Source of the DNA: an uncultured Maribacter sp.
Lineage (GTDB): Bacteria > Bacteroidota > Bacteroidia > Flavobacteriales > Flavobacteriaceae
NCBI GenBank assembly: GCA_947498505.1
Contig: CANMKG010000004.1
Location: 62,001 to 126,000 of the forward strand
Reading direction: 5' to 3'
Length of the DNA: 64,000 nucleotides
Both the position numbers and the translations under genes were made by a program. The notes under the pieces are model-generated. The model was not told the DNA's origin, made no database searches, and worked only from the letters and a program-made list of their open reading frames with translations. This document shows positions 16,492 through 26,700 of this stretch, piece after piece (the first letter of the stretch is position 1; every line of letters begins with the position of its first letter).

Positions 16492-17769
16492 TTGAAAAAA
16501 ATAATAGCATTTCTGGGGATTCTTAGTTGTTTTTTTGGGTTTTCTCAAGAAGATACTAGTTACAAAAAAAGGGTTTTAGAGTCTGCTGAAATCGATTTGC
16601 TATTTAGTTATTATAATCAAGATGGAGATAATGCTGCTGTAACTGGAGGAGAAGGAACCGAAGAGTTAACAGACGCAGCATCGAGTATTGTATTGAAAAT
16701 TCCAATAAATGAAGACGATGTTCTTACCGTTGATACCGGAATATCATCATACACTTCGGCATCTTCCAGTAATGTTAACCCTTTCGACGGCGATATTAAT
16801 AATGCATCAAGCCCTTTTAGTGCATCTTCTGGAGCATCGAAACAAGATGCTTTAGTTCATTTTAGTCCAAGTTATTCGCATAGTTCTGATGATCGTAATA
16901 AGATATGGAATGCTAAAGCCTATGTTTCATCGGAATATGATTATTTTTCGTTAGGTTTTGGTGGCGGATACACGTATTTGTTTAATGAAAAAAACACCAC
17001 ATTATCTATTGATGGTCAGGTTTATTTAGATTCATGGAGACCGCAATATCCAATAGAATTACGATCAGGTTTTTTCGACTCCAGAATCACTGGTACTGGT
17101 GATTATACCCCTATTTTTGAGCCCTTTAGTGATAAAAAAAGAAATTCGTATTCTGTTTCTTTAGGATTAGCTCAAATTTTAGGCAAAAGGGCACAAGCTT
17201 CAGTTTTTGTTGATTTTGTTTCTCAAAACGGATTGTTGTCTAGTCCTATGCAGCGGGTTTATTTTGCTGATAGAGATAACTTTTTTATAGAAGAGTTTCA
17301 ACTTGCTGATGCGTTAGAAAAATTGCCTGATAGTAGATTTAAAATTCCGTTTGGAGCACGCTTCAATTATTATGTTAACGATTATGTGATTCTACGCAGT
17401 TATTATAGGTTTTATACCGATGATTGGGGGATTACCTCTCATACCGCAAATATTGAAGTGCCTGTAAAAATAAGTGAAACATTCACACTATATCCTACCT
17501 ATAGATTTTATACGCAAACAGCTGCGGATTATTTTTATGAAAAGGAACAAGCTGTATCTACTTTACCTTTTTACACTTCAGACTACGATTTGTCTAATTA
17601 CGATGCTAATCAATATGGTATGGGTGTTAGGTATAAAGACATTCTTACAAGAGCTAAAGTGTTACGATTCGGGTTAAAGACTGTGGATTTTCGTTTTAGT
17701 AAATACGATAGGAGTGACGGATTAAACGCCTATATTTTTACTCTAGGAGTTAGTTTTGTGAAAGATTAA
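16492..17769 (+). CDS. DUF3570 outer-membrane beta-barrel protein
   Basis: A 425-residue exported protein starting at TTG (signal KKIIAFLGILSCFFGFSQ). The body alternates polar and aromatic residues in many beta strands (for example DYFSLGFGGGYTYLF and RSYYRFYTDDWGI) and ends with a beta-barrel C-terminus, ILGVSF-like with final Phe near the end (LGVSFVKD). Matches the DUF3570 family, which accompanies DUF4266 and ApbE. Likely an outer-membrane channel or receptor for the redox lipoprotein system encoded just upstream. No enzyme motif seen. It is the last gene of the operon. Confidence 0.85.
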   Translation: MKKIIAFLGILSCFFGFSQEDTSYKKRVLESAEIDLLFSYYNQDGDNAAVTGGEGTEELTDAASSIVLKIPINEDDVLTVDTGISSYTSASSSNVNPFDGDINNASSPFSASSGASKQDALVHFSPSYSHSSDDRNKIWNAKAYVSSEYDYFSLGFGGGYTYLFNEKNTTLSIDGQVYLDSWRPQYPIELRSGFFDSRITGTGDYTPIFEPFSDKKRNSYSVSLGLAQILGKRAQASVFVDFVSQNGLLSSPMQRVYFADRDNFFIEEFQLADALEKLPDSRFKIPFGARFNYYVNDYVILRSYYRFYTDDWGITSHTANIEVPVKISETFTLYPTYRFYTQTAADYFYEKEQAVSTLPFYTSDYDLSNYDANQYGMGVRYKDILTRAKVLRFGLKTVDFRFSKYDRSDGLNAYIFTLGVSFVKD

Positions 17770-17867
17770 ATCTTTTATATTCCCCCTATGTGGTTATCTT
17801 GTATTAGCCGGTGAGGTTCAAATGCGCAAATTTGTTGTAAATTCGCAATCCAAGTGATGGTAAGATT

Positions 17868-18944
17868 ATGATTGATAAATTAAACATAGTAAAACAACGT
17901 TTTGATGAGGTTTCTGACCTTATAATTCAACCTGATGTTATTGCTGACCAAAAAAAATATGTTCAGTTAACAAAGGAGTATAAAGACCTTAAGGAACTTG
18001 TAGATAAACGTGCTGAGTATATTGAGTTTACGAATAACATTACTGAGGCTGAAGAGATAATTGCAGATGGGAGTGATGCCGAAATGGTTGAAATGGCTAA
18101 AATGCAATTGGATGAAGCCAAAGAAGGCTTGCCTAAACTTGAAGAAGAAATAAAATTCATGCTTATTCCAAAAGACCCTGAGGATGCTAAAGATGTGGTC
18201 GTTGAAATTAGAGCAGGAACTGGTGGAGATGAAGCTAGTATTTTTGCTGGCGATTTGTTTAGAATGTATACTAAGTATTGTGAGTCTAGAGGTTGGAAAA
18301 CTAACGTTATAGATTTAAGCGAAGGTACAAGTGGAGGTTATAAGGAAATTCAATTTGAAGTTACCGGAGCTGATGTTTATGGTACTTTGAAATTTGAAGC
18401 AGGTGTGCACCGTGTTCAGCGTGTACCTCAAACCGAAACGCAAGGAAGAGTTCATACGAGTGCCGCTACGGTTATGGTATTGCCAGAGGCAGAAGATTTT
18501 GATGTACAAATAGATCCTAAAGACGTTAGAATTGATTATTTCTGTTCATCTGGACCAGGAGGTCAGTCTGTAAACACTACTTATTCGGCGGTTCGTTTAA
18601 CACACGTTCCTACAGGATTAGTAGCGCAATGTCAAGATCAAAAATCGCAGCACAAAAATAAAGACAAGGCTTTTAGAGTATTACGTTCTAGATTATATGA
18701 TTTGGAACTAGCTAAAAAGCAAGAAGAAGATGCAGCTAAGCGTAATTCTCAAGTAAGTAGTGGTGATAGATCAGCTAAAATTAGAACATATAATTACCCG
18801 CAAGGTAGAGTTACAGACCATAGAATTGGTTTAACTCTTTACGATTTACAAAATATTATTGATGGAGATATTCAGAAGATTGTGGATGAACTTAGTTTAG
18901 TTGAGAATACCGAAAAGTTAAAAGAAGCCTCTGAAATATTTTAA
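17868..18944 (+). CDS. prfA: Peptide chain release factor 1
   Basis: Terminates translation at UAA and UAG. The 358-residue protein has the catalytic [12 protein letters not shown] motif (Gly-Gly-Gln near residues 230-232) that enters the peptidyl-transferase centre, and the RF1 codon-recognition tripeptide in [17 protein letters not shown] (Pro-Gln-Thr, in place of the commoner Pro-Ala-Thr). The coiled-coil N-terminal domain and the RTYNFPQGR-like [16 protein letters not shown] segment fit RF1. pyrF follows after 11 bases and is probably co-transcribed. Confidence 0.97.
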   Translation: MIDKLNIVKQRFDEVSDLIIQPDVIADQKKYVQLTKEYKDLKELVDKRAEYIEFTNNITEAEEIIADGSDAEMVEMAKMQLDEAKEGLPKLEEEIKFMLIPKDPEDAKDVVVEIRAGTGGDEASIFAGDLFRMYTKYCESRGWKTNVIDLSEGTSGGYKEIQFEVTGADVYGTLKFEAGVHRVQRVPQTETQGRVHTSAATVMVLPEAEDFDVQIDPKDVRIDYFCSSGPGGQSVNTTYSAVRLTHVPTGLVAQCQDQKSQHKNKDKAFRVLRSRLYDLELAKKQEEDAAKRNSQVSSGDRSAKIRTYNYPQGRVTDHRIGLTLYDLQNIIDGDIQKIVDELSLVENTEKLKEASEIF

Positions 18945-18955
18945 GAATACCCTTT

Positions 18956-19777
18956 ATGACTACCCAACAACTTGTTGAACAAATACATAAAAAAAAGTCT
19001 TTTTTATGTATAGGCTTAGATACTGATTTAGATAAAATTCCGCCACATTTATTAAAAGAGGAAGATCCTATTTTTACCTTTAATAAAGCAATTATTGATG
19101 CTACTCACCATTTATGTGTTGCCTATAAGCCAAATACAGCTTTTTATGAGGCTTATGGGATTAAAGGTTGGATGTCATTGGAAAAGACTATAAAATATCT
19201 AAACACAAATTACCCAGAAATTTTTACAATTGCCGATGCAAAACGTGGAGATATAGGAAATACCTCCACAAGATATGCTAAAGCTTTTTTTGAAGATTTA
19301 AATTTTGATTCGGTTACAGTTGCTCCGTATATGGGAAAAGATTCTGTAGAGCCTTTTTTGACCTTTGAAAATAAGCATACCATATTATTGGCGTTAACTT
19401 CAAATAAAGGAGCTTTTGATTTTCAAACTCAAAAAATTAATGAGATTGAATTGTATAAACAGGTTCTTAAGACATCAAAGTCATATGAAAATGCTAAGAA
19501 TTTAATGTATGTGGTTGGAGCTACCAAGGCTGAATTTTTACAGGAAATAAGACAAATTATACCTGAAAGCTTTTTGTTAGTGCCTGGTGTTGGTGCTCAA
19601 GGCGGAAGCTTGGAAGAAGTTAGTAAATACGGAATGAGTAAAAATGTAGGATTACTTGTAAACTCTTCTCGAGGTATTATTTATGCTTCAACAGGCATAG
19701 ATTTTGCAGATAAATCTGCGGAAAAGGCTTTGGAACTTCAAAAGCAAATGGAACAAGAACTAGACCGTTTAGCCTAA
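18956..19777 (+). CDS. pyrF: Orotidine 5'-phosphate decarboxylase, type 2
   Basis: Last step of UMP synthesis, decarboxylating OMP. At 273 residues it is the longer type 2 enzyme rather than the 230-residue E. coli type. Visible motifs: [33 protein letters not shown] with the first Lys, [15 protein letters not shown] with the catalytic Asp-x-Lys-x-x-Asp triad near residues 90-97, and [12 protein letters not shown] at the phosphate-binding end. It follows prfA with an 11-base gap. The last codons overlap the convergent small gene by nine bases. Confidence 0.96.
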   Translation: MTTQQLVEQIHKKKSFLCIGLDTDLDKIPPHLLKEEDPIFTFNKAIIDATHHLCVAYKPNTAFYEAYGIKGWMSLEKTIKYLNTNYPEIFTIADAKRGDIGNTSTRYAKAFFEDLNFDSVTVAPYMGKDSVEPFLTFENKHTILLALTSNKGAFDFQTQKINEIELYKQVLKTSKSYENAKNLMYVVGATKAEFLQEIRQIIPESFLLVPGVGAQGGSLEEVSKYGMSKNVGLLVNSSRGIIYASTGIDFADKSAEKALELQKQMEQELDRLA

Positions 19778-19954
19778 TTCTTCTAGTGCTTTCTTTATTT
19801 TTTGAGCTTTTTGCTCAAAAAAGTCAACAAGATTAGTGTCTCTATACTTAATGTTGTTGGCTCTTTCAACAAAAAGTTGGTATTGATATTCAAGTAAAGC
19901 AACCCCTTTTTCAATCGGCGTAGTGTTTCCCACTTTACAATATTGTTCGTTCAT
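19769..19954 (-). CDS. Small hypothetical protein, 61 residues
   Basis: An acidic/basic mixed 61-residue protein starting [20 protein letters not shown], then a predicted helical body ([16 protein letters not shown]) and a lysine-rich helix ending KKALEELG. No signal peptide or membrane segment. Codon use is like the neighbours and the ORF fills the space between pyrF and the hydrolase, so I take it as real. I do not recognise a family and assign no function. Confidence 0.6.
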   Translation of the reverse strand: MNEQYCKVGNTTPIEKGVALLEYQYQLFVERANNIKYRDTNLVDFFEQKAQKIKKALEELG

Positions 19955-20183
19955 GGTGTTTAATGTGTTAATGTATATACAAATATACGGTGTGTATTAT
20001 AGGTTTAGATGTTTTATATAAGACGTTCAACTAATAAATAGGTTGCTTGTCTTTTTTTTAATTCACAAAACTGTTTTCAAAATGTTAAAACATTTTGTGT
20101 TAAAAAAAACTGTAATTCGTCGAAAGTTGAAAAAGTTTTAATACATTGCTCGACACTTTTATAAGTACTTAGTTTAGAACACT

Positions 20184-20969
20184 ATGCTTAATCATACACA
20201 GTATCTACATAAAGATTCCGATGCTTGGGTGACTTTTGTTCACGGAGCAGGCGGAAGTTCATCTGTTTGGTATAAACAGGTAAGAGAATTTAAAAAGCAC
20301 TTTAACGTGTTGCTTTTAGATTTAAGAGGGCATGGAGATTCAAAAGCGAGTATTAAAAATGCGTTTAATGACATTTATACTTTTGATGCTATCACTGATG
20401 ATATATTGGAAGTAATTGACTACCTAAAAATTGAAAAGTCTCATTTTATTGGGATTTCTTTGGGAACTATATTAATTCGGAATTTAGCCGAAAAGCATCC
20501 TCATAGAGTGGAAAGTATGGTTTTGGGTGGTGCAATTATGAAATTAGGATTCCAGTCTCAAGTTTTAATGCGTTTAGGGACTATATTTAAGTCCATCGTT
20601 CCCTATCTATGGTTGTATAAATTTTTTGCTTTTGTGATTATGCCTCATAGTAATCACAGAGAATCCAGATTATTGTTTGTAAGAGAAGCTAAAAAATTAT
20701 ACCAAAACGAATTTGTTCGTTGGTTTAGACTTACTTCAGAAATAAATCCGCTCCTTAGGTTGTTTCGTACTGCTGATATAAAAATTCCAACGCTTTATGT
20801 TATGGGAGGAGAGGATTATCTTTTTTTACCATCCGTAAAAAAAATAGTTCAAAAACATTCTTTATGTAGTTTGGTAACGGTTGAGCATTGTGGACATGTG
20901 GTAAACGTAGAACAACCTCAAATATTCAACCAACTAGTTATTGGTTATGTATCTGATTTCAATTCTTAG
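20184..20969 (+). CDS. Alpha/beta hydrolase
   Basis: A 261-residue cytoplasmic alpha/beta-hydrolase. The oxyanion segment HGAGGSSSVWYKQ follows beta-3, then LLDLRGHGDSK, the nucleophile elbow GISLGT (Ser near residue 93), the acid in MGGEDYLFLP, and the catalytic His in EHCGHVVNVEQP. The fold and length resemble MhpC/RsbQ/BioH-type esterases and C-C hydrolases; substrate unknown. It is isolated, with its own non-consensus promoter region and about 290 bases before the convergent lipoprotein gene. Confidence 0.88.
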   Translation: MLNHTQYLHKDSDAWVTFVHGAGGSSSVWYKQVREFKKHFNVLLLDLRGHGDSKASIKNAFNDIYTFDAITDDILEVIDYLKIEKSHFIGISLGTILIRNLAEKHPHRVESMVLGGAIMKLGFQSQVLMRLGTIFKSIVPYLWLYKFFAFVIMPHSNHRESRLLFVREAKKLYQNEFVRWFRLTSEINPLLRLFRTADIKIPTLYVMGGEDYLFLPSVKKIVQKHSLCSLVTVEHCGHVVNVEQPQIFNQLVIGYVSDFNS

Positions 20970-21155
20970 TTGCTAAGTAATTTTTATATCGAAAGAAAGT
21001 TAAAAAAAGCAGCCCCGATTTATTCTTGATAGCTAATTCAAATAAACCCATACTAAAATAAAAACATTAATTTTTTCTTTAGAAGTTGGTTGTCAGAGCT
21101 GCGTAATTTTAAGTTTTGATTGGGTTGTAAAGAAACAATACCGATTTAAAAAATC

Positions 21156-21209
21156 AGGTAAGTCTTATAAACCTTTACTAACCCGAAGAAACATTACTAC
21201 TTTTTTACA
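21156..21209 (+). repeat. 54-bp imperfect repeat, copy A (downstream of the SusCD operon)
   Basis: Aligns without gaps to 27218-27271, with 44 of 54 bases identical by my count. It runs from AGGTAAGTCTTATAAAC through CCGAAGAAACATTACT to CTTTTTTACA. Both copies have the same orientation and bracket the SusC-SusD-lipoprotein operon. Confidence 0.65.
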
Positions 21210-21261
21210 TAGTAACGAAAAAATGATAATATTGTTTTAATGCAACCTTTTTTATGTGTTT

Positions 21262-22134
21262 TTAATTGATACAAAGAGCAGGATTAGGACCAAATGGACC
21301 TAAAACAGTTCCGTCTGGTTTGGTAACTGTATAGGTGTGTTCTTCTTCAAAACTCCCTCTCGTATATGATATTACTAGACGTTGTGTTCCGCTAGGAATT
21401 GTTACAGTATGCATTTGTCCAAACCCACCGTCAACAGTATAGTCTGTTGTAACACCATCGATATCCACTGTTACAAAGGCACCATCCCATCCATCTCCAA
21501 ACGAATCTGCCATATCAAAAACCCAGTCACCTACAAAATCCCCAGTTTCTTGTGGGCACGGAATTGCAAAACCAAACTCAAAAGCATTACGATATCCAAC
21601 TTCATCTAAAAGGTCGTCAGTATTGTTACCTCCGGATGCGGTGTTAGTATCAGTGTCAAAATCTAACCTTTCCGAAGTGTATACAATGCCTTTATCGTTG
21701 GTCGCGGTCCCAGAAAAACTAAATGTATCTCCAAAACCAATATCCGTAACCTCAATGTTTAATGCACTTGCAATATCAGTTAAGGAAAGAGTTAATGTCG
21801 CTGGAAAAGAGGTGATTTCAGAGCCAATATCCATTGGTTCTATTGTTGTTCCGGCAATAGATGCTGATACTTTAAGTGTATAGCTAACGACATTGTTTTC
21901 AGGCGTTTCAATTGTTGCTGTAATTACAGAACTTTGAATTTCATCTAAGGTGCTAACTCCCAAAACGGTTGGGAAGGCTTTTTCAAACCTTACAAATGCA
22001 CCATCTTTAGAAAAATCGTTAAAGCGATTTTTTTCATCATCTTCGCAAGAAGCCGTTATGGTTATTACGAAAACGGAAACCAGTGCAAGCATAACTACAT
22101 TGCTTTTGTGATAAAATAGATTTATATATTTCAT
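21262..22134 (-). CDS. SusCD-associated surface lipoprotein
   Basis: A 290-residue lipoprotein, third gene of the SusC-SusD operon. The signal peptide ends at TASC before EDDEKNRF, an acidic stretch right after the lipid cysteine that fits the flavobacterial lipoprotein export signal to the cell surface. The middle (residues 45-165) has Ig-like beta-strand composition (VVSYTLKVSASIAG), and the C-terminal 90 residues contain DSFGDGWDGAFVTVDIDG, a pattern common in secreted flavobacterial beta-sandwich domains. It is probably an accessory ligand-binding protein. No catalytic motif is seen. It begins 11 bases after susD. Confidence 0.75.
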   Translation of the reverse strand: MKYINLFYHKSNVVMLALVSVFVITITASCEDDEKNRFNDFSKDGAFVRFEKAFPTVLGVSTLDEIQSSVITATIETPENNVVSYTLKVSASIAGTTIEPMDIGSEITSFPATLTLSLTDIASALNIEVTDIGFGDTFSFSGTATNDKGIVYTSERLDFDTDTNTASGGNNTDDLLDEVGYRNAFEFGFAIPCPQETGDFVGDWVFDMADSFGDGWDGAFVTVDIDGVTTDYTVDGGFGQMHTVTIPSGTQRLVISYTRGSFEEEHTYTVTKPDGTVLGPFGPNPALCIN

Positions 22135-22145
22135 AATCGTTTATA

Positions 22146-23762
22146 TTATTGAAGGTTATCTGGATTAGTATCCCAGAAAACTTTTGTTGTTACTGGATGT
22201 TGTGAGATGTTAGAGTTTGTATTAACCACAGTTGCTGGGTATAAAAATGCTCTTGGGAATTCGCCCGGAGTATTTACATGTGGTGTTAAATCGTTTGGAA
22301 GACTTGTTCTTCTGTAATTGTTATATGCTTCAATACCATTACCCCATAAAGCAATATAATATTCTTTCATTATGATGGCTAACTTTTCGTCATCGTTTGC
22401 TGTATTATCATATTCGTTTAAAACAAAGTCTACGTAGTTGTCTACATCAGCATTGGTAGCAGCAAAAGCGGCGTCTACTTGCCCCGGATTAAAGTTTAAA
22501 ACCTTATCCATAGATTCGCGAATACCACTTTCTAGTAGGCTTCTTGGATTACCTGTGGTGCCAATAGTAATTGCAGATTCTGCCTGCAAAAATTTAACAT
22601 ATGATGATAACATAAAAGGAAATATGCCTGCCCCTTGAGCACCTTGATTTATAGAGCCAGTAATAAAAGTATCTGCATCAAAAGCACCTCCAATAGGGTA
22701 TAATCCGTATGTACTTCTTTTAGTTCCGTCCGGTGGAACACCGTCATCACTTCCATGGTCACGTGTCCAATAAAAATCACCTAAATAACAGAAGTTAAAT
22801 CCAGCCTCTCCTTCACATGGTAAGTCATCTCCTGTTGGAGCTGAGGGTTCTTGTCTATAAAAGTAATATCTTAACCTTGGATCTTCAAAGCCTTTGTCTG
22901 CCTTTAAAAGGTTAACGTAATAGCTTGTTAGGTAGTCATCAGAACCATCTGCATCATAGCATAGTGCGTAGTAAGGGTGTCTACTTTCCCCAGTTGAACT
23001 GGCAACTGTGGAATATTGAAATTGAAAATCTTCAGCCTGTGAGTTAATAAGGCCAGCATTTATTAAGGCATTAATTTCACTAGAAAAATCACCAACAAGT
23101 CTCATTTGAGCGTACATTTTAAACTTTAACGTTCGCGCGACCTTTATCCATTTTTGCTTATCGCCTCCATAAAATAAGTCGTTGGGCATAACAGCGTTGG
23201 GAGTGTTTATGGCGGCAATGGCTTCATCAATTATGGTTAGCATTGCATTGTATATAGATTCTCCACTATCTAATGATGGATTTGGATTGTCATTTCCCTG
23301 TAGAGCTTCAGTATATGGCACGTCTCCAAAAGTATCTACAAGCGTAACATAAGTGTATGCTTGAATTATTTTAGCAATACCAATGTATCCCATTAATTCT
23401 CTTTCCTGAGCTATTGGAATTAAGAAGTTAATATCTTGTAGAGCCTCTCTATATAGATTAGTCCAAGTATCGTCCATAGATCCAGAGGTCAAAGAAAATG
23501 GGCCAGCATATGCTCCAAACAGATGTTGCATTCGTACAAACTCTGAAGCTCTAACATTAATTCCGTCTTCATTGTCTTCATTATATGCAATTGCGTTAAC
23601 AAATTGCAATTGAATGTTGTTTAAAAGTAGTTCTGGGTCAACACTAGACGGACTTAAATTACTAGGGTCGTTTAACTGATTTAAATCTCCAGTTTCACAA
23701 CTTGCGATGATGGCTAATAACAATAAGCCGATTAATTTATTTATATATTTTGTTGTCTTCAT
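22146..23762 (-). CDS. SusD/RagB-family nutrient-binding outer-membrane lipoprotein
   Basis: A 538-residue SusD-like protein of the SusD-like_2 type. Lipobox IIASC near residue 22 is followed by ETGDLNQLND. TPR-type helices (YIGIAKIIQAYTYVTLVDTFGDVPYTEAL) and the ligand-binding loops are recognisable, with the C-terminal KEYYIALWGNGIEAYNNYRRT in place of the classic RWFDLVRTG signature. It forms the lid of the SusC channel encoded 23 bases upstream. No carbohydrate-active enzyme gene is next to it, so the substrate could be a glycan, peptide or other oligomer. Confidence 0.93.
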   Translation of the reverse strand: MKTTKYINKLIGLLLLAIIASCETGDLNQLNDPSNLSPSSVDPELLLNNIQLQFVNAIAYNEDNEDGINVRASEFVRMQHLFGAYAGPFSLTSGSMDDTWTNLYREALQDINFLIPIAQERELMGYIGIAKIIQAYTYVTLVDTFGDVPYTEALQGNDNPNPSLDSGESIYNAMLTIIDEAIAAINTPNAVMPNDLFYGGDKQKWIKVARTLKFKMYAQMRLVGDFSSEINALINAGLINSQAEDFQFQYSTVASSTGESRHPYYALCYDADGSDDYLTSYYVNLLKADKGFEDPRLRYYFYRQEPSAPTGDDLPCEGEAGFNFCYLGDFYWTRDHGSDDGVPPDGTKRSTYGLYPIGGAFDADTFITGSINQGAQGAGIFPFMLSSYVKFLQAESAITIGTTGNPRSLLESGIRESMDKVLNFNPGQVDAAFAATNADVDNYVDFVLNEYDNTANDDEKLAIIMKEYYIALWGNGIEAYNNYRRTSLPNDLTPHVNTPGEFPRAFLYPATVVNTNSNISQHPVTTKVFWDTNPDNLQ

Positions 23763-23785
23763 CTTTATTTTTTTTCTCCGTTAAC

Positions 23786-26700
23786 TTAAAATGTTGCTTT
23801 TATACTAAAACCATACTTTTTGGAAGACGGTGTTGTTTGAAAGTCTAAACCAGAGCCATTTCCAACTCCTGTACTTATAGTTTCTGGGTCGAAATTGGTA
23901 TACTTTGGAACATTAGGGGCATGAAACCATAGGTTTTGCCCATTTATAGCAAAAGAAAGAGAACCTAATGGGGTTTTTTCTAAAAACCTTCTGGGAACTG
24001 CATAGCCCAATGAAATTTCTCTTAGTCTAATTAAAGAGCCATCAAAAACTCCTTGGTCAGCAGGATCAATAAAATTTAAAAAGTATATTTCGTTTGCACC
24101 TTGCTGAATAACGTTTGGAATCTTATTGCCATTAGCATCTAATAAAGGAGTTCCAGTATTTGGATTGGCATAAAACCCAGGTATAATAGATGAGCTTTCT
24201 CTGTCATCTGTATCTTTAGTTACCCCTCTTCTTATAAGGTTTGCAATGGTGTTTGAAGAAAAATCGCCTCCATGGGTGTATTCTACTTGAAATGATAAAT
24301 TAATCCCTTTATATGAAAAGTTGTTTACACTTGTCATTTTCCAATCTGGATTAGGGTCACCAATAATTTTATCGTCTAAACCAATAGCCTGACTGTCTAT
24401 GATATTACCATTTGTAGGGTCTATCATATAATTACCTTCTTCATCTCTAACGGCGTAACTACCTTTTATAACTCCTAGTGGTTGTCCTTCAACGGCATAG
24501 TTTCCAAGGTTTGAAAACCCTGCAATAAATACGTCGTCACCACCTGGTAAATCAATCACTTCGTTTTGCGCTGCTGTGTATATTAAGTTGGATGTCCATT
24601 GAAAGTCTCCGCCACCTTTAAAAGGAGAAAAACCTAGATCAACTTCCACACCCTGACTAAGAATTTTACCAGCATTAATCGTAGTTCGGTCAAAACCAGT
24701 TGATGGGTCTAATATTTTACCAAGTATTTGGTCTTTTGAGTCTCTTTTGTATAAACTAACCTCTAGGTTAATTCTATTTTTCCATAGATTAGCCTCAATA
24801 CCTGCTTCAAATTCGCGATGTAATTCTGCCGTTAAATCAAGATTTGGAGAAACATCATTTCCTGTGTTTAATCCACCACTTGAATTTACGTTAATAACTC
24901 TTCCTCCGGCATCAGTAAATTGTGCAGTACCTAAGGCAAGAATAGGTCTTGTGTTGTATGGTGAAGGAAATCCTGCAGATGTACCGTATCCAAATCTAAA
25001 TTTTAGAAAATTTAAAAATTCTGATTTTAAACTTGGAATCGCTGAGGTTGGAATTATGGATACCGCGGCACTCGGGTAAAACAATGATCTATTTTCTCTT
25101 TCAATAGTTGAAGACCAATCGTTTCTCCCTGCAAGAGTTAGGTATAAATATCTGTTATAATCTAACTCCAGTTGACCATATAAACCAACGGTGTTTTCCT
25201 TCTGAATAAAATCAAGAGAACTTCCGAGTGGATCCGCGTTACTTTGAGCAGTAAAGTTATTGTGGTCAATAAAACCAAAAACAACTTGACCTGTACTTGC
25301 AACACCAAATTTGTCATATTTTTCAGAGTTAGAGTTTACCCCAAAAGTTCCATTTAATCCGAGTTTTTCGGAAAGTTTAATATTGTTTATTCCAAGAATT
25401 AAACTATGGTCCCAAATTGTATTTGTAGCCGAAGTGGTTTTTAGAAAACCTTGTTGCGCAATTAAGGCACTTACGCCTCCTTTGTTTATAAAGAACTGTT
25501 GCTTTTCGGTATAATTGTCATAACCAACTCTATAGGTTAGCGAAACGTTTTCACTTAAATCATATATTGAACTAATAGAGTTGTAAAACCTTTGATTATC
25601 GATTGACTCTTGTGCGTTATCCACTAACCACCTTGGATTTTCTTGATCGGTTCTGTAATAGACATTAGCTCCAGTAATAGGATCTTGATATGGAAGTCCA
25701 TTTAAATCAAAATTTCGAGGGATGAATAATGTTCTTGTAAATATTGAAAAGTTACCTGTTCCGTTATCTGCTGATACTGGGGGTGTGGTAAAATCACTTG
25801 TAGTGTAATTAAACGAACCTACAATTCTGAATTTATTACTTAGCTTAATGGTTCCGCCAAGTCCAAAATTTGTTCTCCTAATATTGTTGCCAGGAACAAA
25901 ACCATCTTCGTTAGTATGACCAAAGTTTATGTTATAGGTTACATCTTCAGATGATTTAGAAGCATTAATTGATGTAGATGTTCCAAAGCCTTGTCTAAAA
26001 AAGTCTTTTATGTTGTTTTCAAAATTTTGATACCTAACATTTTGACCTTGAAATTCAGGAAAAGGGACAGCAAATTGCGGTTGATTATAGTGATGCCTTA
26101 CCGTAAGGTTTTCATCAAATCTAGAGCCCCAATTTCCAACAAAACCAACATTTTGATTGTTGTCTCCACCTTGCCCGTAAGTACTGGTGTAGTCTGGTAA
26201 TTTGGATATTTCATTGACAAAAACGTTTTGGTTTACACTAATTTCAAATCCTTTATTTACTTCAGCCGTAGATCCGGTTTTAGTTGTTATTAATACAACA
26301 CCATTTCTACCTGCATCACCATATAGTACCGTAGCACTTAATCCTTTTAAAATACTAATATCAGTTATGTTGTTTGGGTCAAGATCTAAAAATCTACTAG
26401 AAGCAGAAACCGAACCATTTCCGGTGGTTACATTACTTTCGGCATTGGTGCTAGTGTTAAAGGGAACTCCGTTTACCACAAATAAAGGTTGGTTGTTACC
26501 TGTGATGGATACATTTCCACGTATTGTAATATTTGTTCCACTACCTGCTAGACCACCAGTACCAACAATATTTACTCCCGCTACTTTACCAGATAGTACT
26601 CTTGCGATATCTGGTTCAGGTCTGTTCTCTACCGCATCTGCTTTTAAAGATGTAACGGCATAGCCTAAAGCTTTTTTCTCACGTTTTATACCCTGAGCAG

